Positions 41,380 through 42,573 of a stretch of 42,573 nt of DNA are shown here, in pieces. Position 1 is the stretch's first letter. Every line of letters starts with the position of its first letter. The stretch is from DATAXV01 sp036272915 (GTDB lineage: Bacteria; Chloroflexota; Dormibacteria; Dormibacterales; Dormibacteraceae): positions 1-42,573 of the forward strand of contig DATAXV010000150.1 of NCBI GenBank assembly GCA_036272915.1. Direction: 5' to 3'. The notes beneath the pieces are model-generated. The model searched no databases. It worked only from the letters and a program-made list of their open reading frames with translations, and was not told the DNA's origin. A program made the position numbers and the translations under genes.

Positions 41380-42429
41380 TTATGCAGCCTTATCAAATCC
41401 CTCGACGTTGACAACCCAGCCATAAAATCCTGGTGTCGGGTTTGGTATTTTGATTACGAACTCCCATGGAGCTCCTCTTCGACGCGCTTGGAGCGAGAAT
41501 TCGTTCGGCGATGCGCTAACAGCAGCACTGCTGTCATCCGGTTGCAGTAACGGCTTTCTGACAAAGTCAGGAAATACCACATGGATCTCCATGCTGTCAT
41601 AAGCTAACCCCGGATACACGTGGAATCCGAACCTGTCCTGATACTCTGCTCTAAGTGGACTAAAGACTGGCCAACGATAGGACCAGCCCCAGTATCGAGG
41701 CTCGACTCCAATCTTCGGGCGAAAGATAGCCAGAGCTCGATGACCACCGCGTTGCGAGGATGGAGCAATGGGTACGAGCAGGAGTTTGACCTCTATGTCG
41801 TTACCGATTCTTTGATAACTCTTCACCGACTTGAGGTCGCGGAACGAGGTCAGCGATGGGACCTCATCACCGTTCGCACTCATACGAACTTCGTACCAAA
41901 GTATAAACTTCTCAGGCTCGTCGGCAGCGCACGTAACGTACTCTTCCCTCACTTCATCCCCATCAGGTTTCTCGCCCATGATGTAGTAAACCACAATAGA
42001 TTTATGTAATATTCGAGTCCTCAGTGCTCTATCTGCGATCTCCGCCAGGGCGCGCTCATAGAGAAGTCTGTCGTCGGCAAGCATGGCTCGAGGTTCATCC
42101 GCAGAAGCGAACCTTTGAGCCACCACCAGTTCTGCTAACTGATGATCCAGTTCATCGCGCTTCGACTCGGCTGCATTGGCACGCTTCTCTGCATCTTGCA
42201 GGGTCAGCACCACATGCCGGACAGCTAATACACCGAACGCGATAAGGATGCCAATTACTGTCCCTGCGAGTACCCTAAACAGGCCGAACTGACTGGCTAA
42301 GCCAAAGAAACTTGCAACTATTCCTAGTCCCGTTCCCACAACACCAAAAGCACCAGTAACAATTAAAAGAATGCTTGGGGGGGCGGCGAACAGTCGCGCG
42401 AGGCTCGGCCTTAGCCGCCCCCCAGCCAT
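41380..42429 (-). CDS. Membrane/coiled-coil protein with beta-rich C-terminal domain, unknown
   Basis: This 349-aa protein has a basic N-terminus, two adjacent membrane helices (about 19-45 and 52-74), a coiled coil (about 76-105, LQDAEKRANAAESKRDELDHQ), a helical segment (117-140), and a large beta-rich cytosolic region (145-345) with a Trp/Tyr/Phe-rich end (PGFYGWVVNVEGF). I recognise no family. The start was taken as ATG 42429 (MAGGRLRP): it lies one base after the stop of a 22-aa polyglycine ORF, and the longer frame with a GTG start at 42480 would merely overlap that ORF. It is convergent with the 112-aa gene; lower GC and AT-ending codons mark it as acquired DNA. Confidence 0.75.
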   Translation of the reverse strand: MAGGRLRPSLARLFAAPPSILLIVTGAFGVVGTGLGIVASFFGLASQFGLFRVLAGTVIGILIAFGVLAVRHVVLTLQDAEKRANAAESKRDELDHQLAELVVAQRFASADEPRAMLADDRLLYERALAEIADRALRTRILHKSIVVYYIMGEKPDGDEVREEYVTCAADEPEKFILWYEVRMSANGDEVPSLTSFRDLKSVKSYQRIGNDIEVKLLLVPIAPSSQRGGHRALAIFRPKIGVEPRYWGWSYRWPVFSPLRAEYQDRFGFHVYPGLAYDSMEIHVVFPDFVRKPLLQPDDSSAAVSASPNEFSLQARRRGAPWEFVIKIPNPTPGFYGWVVNVEGFDKAA

Positions 42430-42430
42430 G

Positions 42431-42499
42431 CTAAGCCGACGTAGACGGAGCCCCTCCGCCCCCGCCGCCCCCGCTGGCACCGTAAGAAATACGAACCAT
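42431..42499 (-). CDS. Polyglycine micropeptide (22 aa)
   Basis: ATG at 42499 on the minus strand opens MVRISYGAS, then seven Gly (10-16), then APSTSA and TAG. The stop is one base before the ATG of the membrane protein (TAG-C-ATG). Gly codons are mixed (GGG, GGC, GGA). Like the other micropeptide it begins MV and has a central Gly run flanked by Ser/Pro-rich ends. Shine-Dalgarno support is weak. Its pairing with the larger gene at the same 1-nt gap is the main argument that it is real. Confidence 0.5.
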   Translation of the reverse strand: MVRISYGASGGGGGGGAPSTSA

Positions 42500-42525
42500 G
42501 GCCCGTGAGTTTAAACCCGTCGAGT

Positions 42526-42559
42526 CTACTCCCGCGCCCGTAGTGGTCGTTTTTTCTTT
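42526..42559 (+). terminator. Weak stem followed by T-tract near window end
   Basis: CTACT (42526-42530) can pair with AGTGG (42542-42546, one G-T pair), followed by TCG and six T, then CTTT. On the plus strand this is terminator-like. On the minus strand the A-tract could instead be an upstream element of the polyglycine-peptide promoter. The window ends 14 nt later. Confidence 0.3.
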
Positions 42560-42573
42560 CGGCGCTTGTAGGC

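Noticed and set aside
42430..42480. 17-residue N-terminal extension of the membrane protein from a GTG at 42480
   Set aside because: It overlaps the 22-aa polyglycine ORF in another frame and lacks hydrophobic or conserved character; ATG 42429 one base after that ORF's stop is more likely.

Overview
The window is about 42.6 kb of very GC-rich bacterial DNA. Coding is dense on both strands and third codon positions are almost always G or C. Several lineage hints fit a high-GC Terrabacteria member (Actinomycetota, Chloroflexota or a relative such as Dormibacterota): a deazaflavin (F420)-type oxidoreductase, a complete GatCAB amidotransferase, Pro/Thr-rich tails on membrane proteins, and genes that look leaderless. 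The exact phylum cannot be fixed from this sequence alone. I found no rRNA, tRNA, CRISPR array or transposase.

Layout. Positions 1-6100 hold an envelope glycosyltransferase, a PLP aminotransferase, a methyltransferase, an acyltransferase and a DUF5519-type protein. Positions 6100-14200 hold typA, a cold-shock gene, a RidA-like protein, the deazaflavin-type oxidoreductase, a polytopic membrane protein, an alpha/beta hydrolase, an RNA uracil methyltransferase and a PHP phosphatase. Positions 14390-18260 hold two small unknown genes and gatCAB. Positions 18400-20480 hold an ECF sigma factor with an unusual membrane partner, then a SpoU-type RNA methylase.

Positions 20504-36161 form one large accessory catabolic region with two regulators. 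A GntR/FadR regulator and a nitrilase-superfamily hydrolase lie on the minus strand. They are divergent from an operon of an alpha-beta-barrel protein, a luciferase-like flavin oxidoreductase and an enolase-superfamily enzyme. A LacI regulator follows, and then an eight-gene operon: sugar-type binding lipoprotein, two permeases, a degenerate GroEL-like chaperonin, a second nitrilase paralogue, an SDR, a D-2-hydroxyacid dehydrogenase and a ferritin-like diiron protein. I infer uptake and breakdown of a nitrogen-bearing carbohydrate-like compound, with the chaperonin perhaps serving the diiron protein. I know of no described system with this gene set.

Positions 36195-38831 hold gltA facing away from a helix-turn-helix/citrate-synthase fusion across an 87-bp gap that contains a perfect palindrome and a good promoter. 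Positions 38841-40387 hold two small membrane proteins.

From about 40.75 kb to the end the composition becomes clearly less GC-rich and codon use changes, which suggests horizontal transfer. This end contains a small helical protein and a membrane/coiled-coil protein. Each is paired, at a 1-nt gap, with its own tiny ORF encoding a polyglycine peptide (30 and 22 aa). This paired polyglycine arrangement is the most unusual thing in the window and may be a new conflict or signalling module.
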